This document shows positions 63,997 through 64,000 of a DNA stretch of 64,000 bases, one piece after another. The notes beneath the pieces were generated by a model. The model was not told the DNA's origin. It saw only the letters and a list, made by a program, of their open reading frames with translations, and ran no database searches. The stretch covers positions 1,302,001 through 1,366,000 of the forward strand of contig BAAHQB010000007.1 in the NCBI GenBank assembly GCA_054601695.1. Direction: 5' to 3'. Position 1 is the stretch's first letter, and the number at the start of each line of letters is the position of its first letter. A program made the position numbers and the translations under genes. Source of the DNA: Amorphochlora amoebiformis. Lineage: Eukaryota; Cercozoa; Chlorarachniophyceae.

Positions 63997-64000
63997 TATA

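Overview
This is nuclear DNA from a eukaryote, most likely a protist or alga; I cannot name the lineage. Most of the window is (TA)n microsatellite with related TA/TG/TGTA arrays. Set into this, like islands, are stretches of about 30-200 bp with roughly 40-50% GC. Most islands read as small exons: they are flanked by AG acceptors and GT donors, and their reading phases join correctly from island to island over long distances. Telomere-type repeats (CCCTAA/TTAGGG, mostly degenerate) lie inside the introns. The long Tyr-Ile ORFs across the window are artefacts of TA repeats.

Layout, left to right. Gene A (minus, 8810 to 222, runs off the left edge): 12 exons, Gln/Ser/Pro-rich protein with a duplicated exon. 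A plus-strand locus (9340-11127) carries a 258-residue ORF. Then come a CTAG-rich spacer and a plus-strand gene (12359-18217, 11 exons) for a type II membrane glycosyltransferase-like protein. Convergent to it lies a run of minus-strand genes: B (18653-24715, 211 aa, unrecognised), C (25876 to about 30425, weak EF-hand-like segment), D (30533-37982, 14 exons, 277 aa), E (about 38190-50134, TBC-domain Rab GTPase-activating protein, at least 15 exons) and F (50415-53336, small, tentative). Gene G (plus, 53913 past the right edge) has at least 19 exons and at least 552 codons and encodes a helical, probably organelle-targeted protein.

Introns range from 54 bp to about 2 kb. They hold (TA)n arrays, interstitial telomeric repeats, four foldback inverted repeats, local duplications, a poly-G/(GA)48/(GC)47 tract, and three full copies plus one 3' fragment of a tRNA-related SINE.

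Two genes are recognised firmly. Gene E has both TBC catalytic fingers, IxxDxxRT and YAQG. The 12359-18217 gene has an N-terminal membrane anchor, a VAVCLTG strand, an RARPD motif and a downstream APRE block. The other genes rest on phase-consistent exon chains and protein-like composition. The genes share no evident pathway. The novel aspect is the architecture: short exons separated by introns that are almost pure microsatellite or telomere-like repeat. All splice sites were read by eye and no RNA evidence was available.
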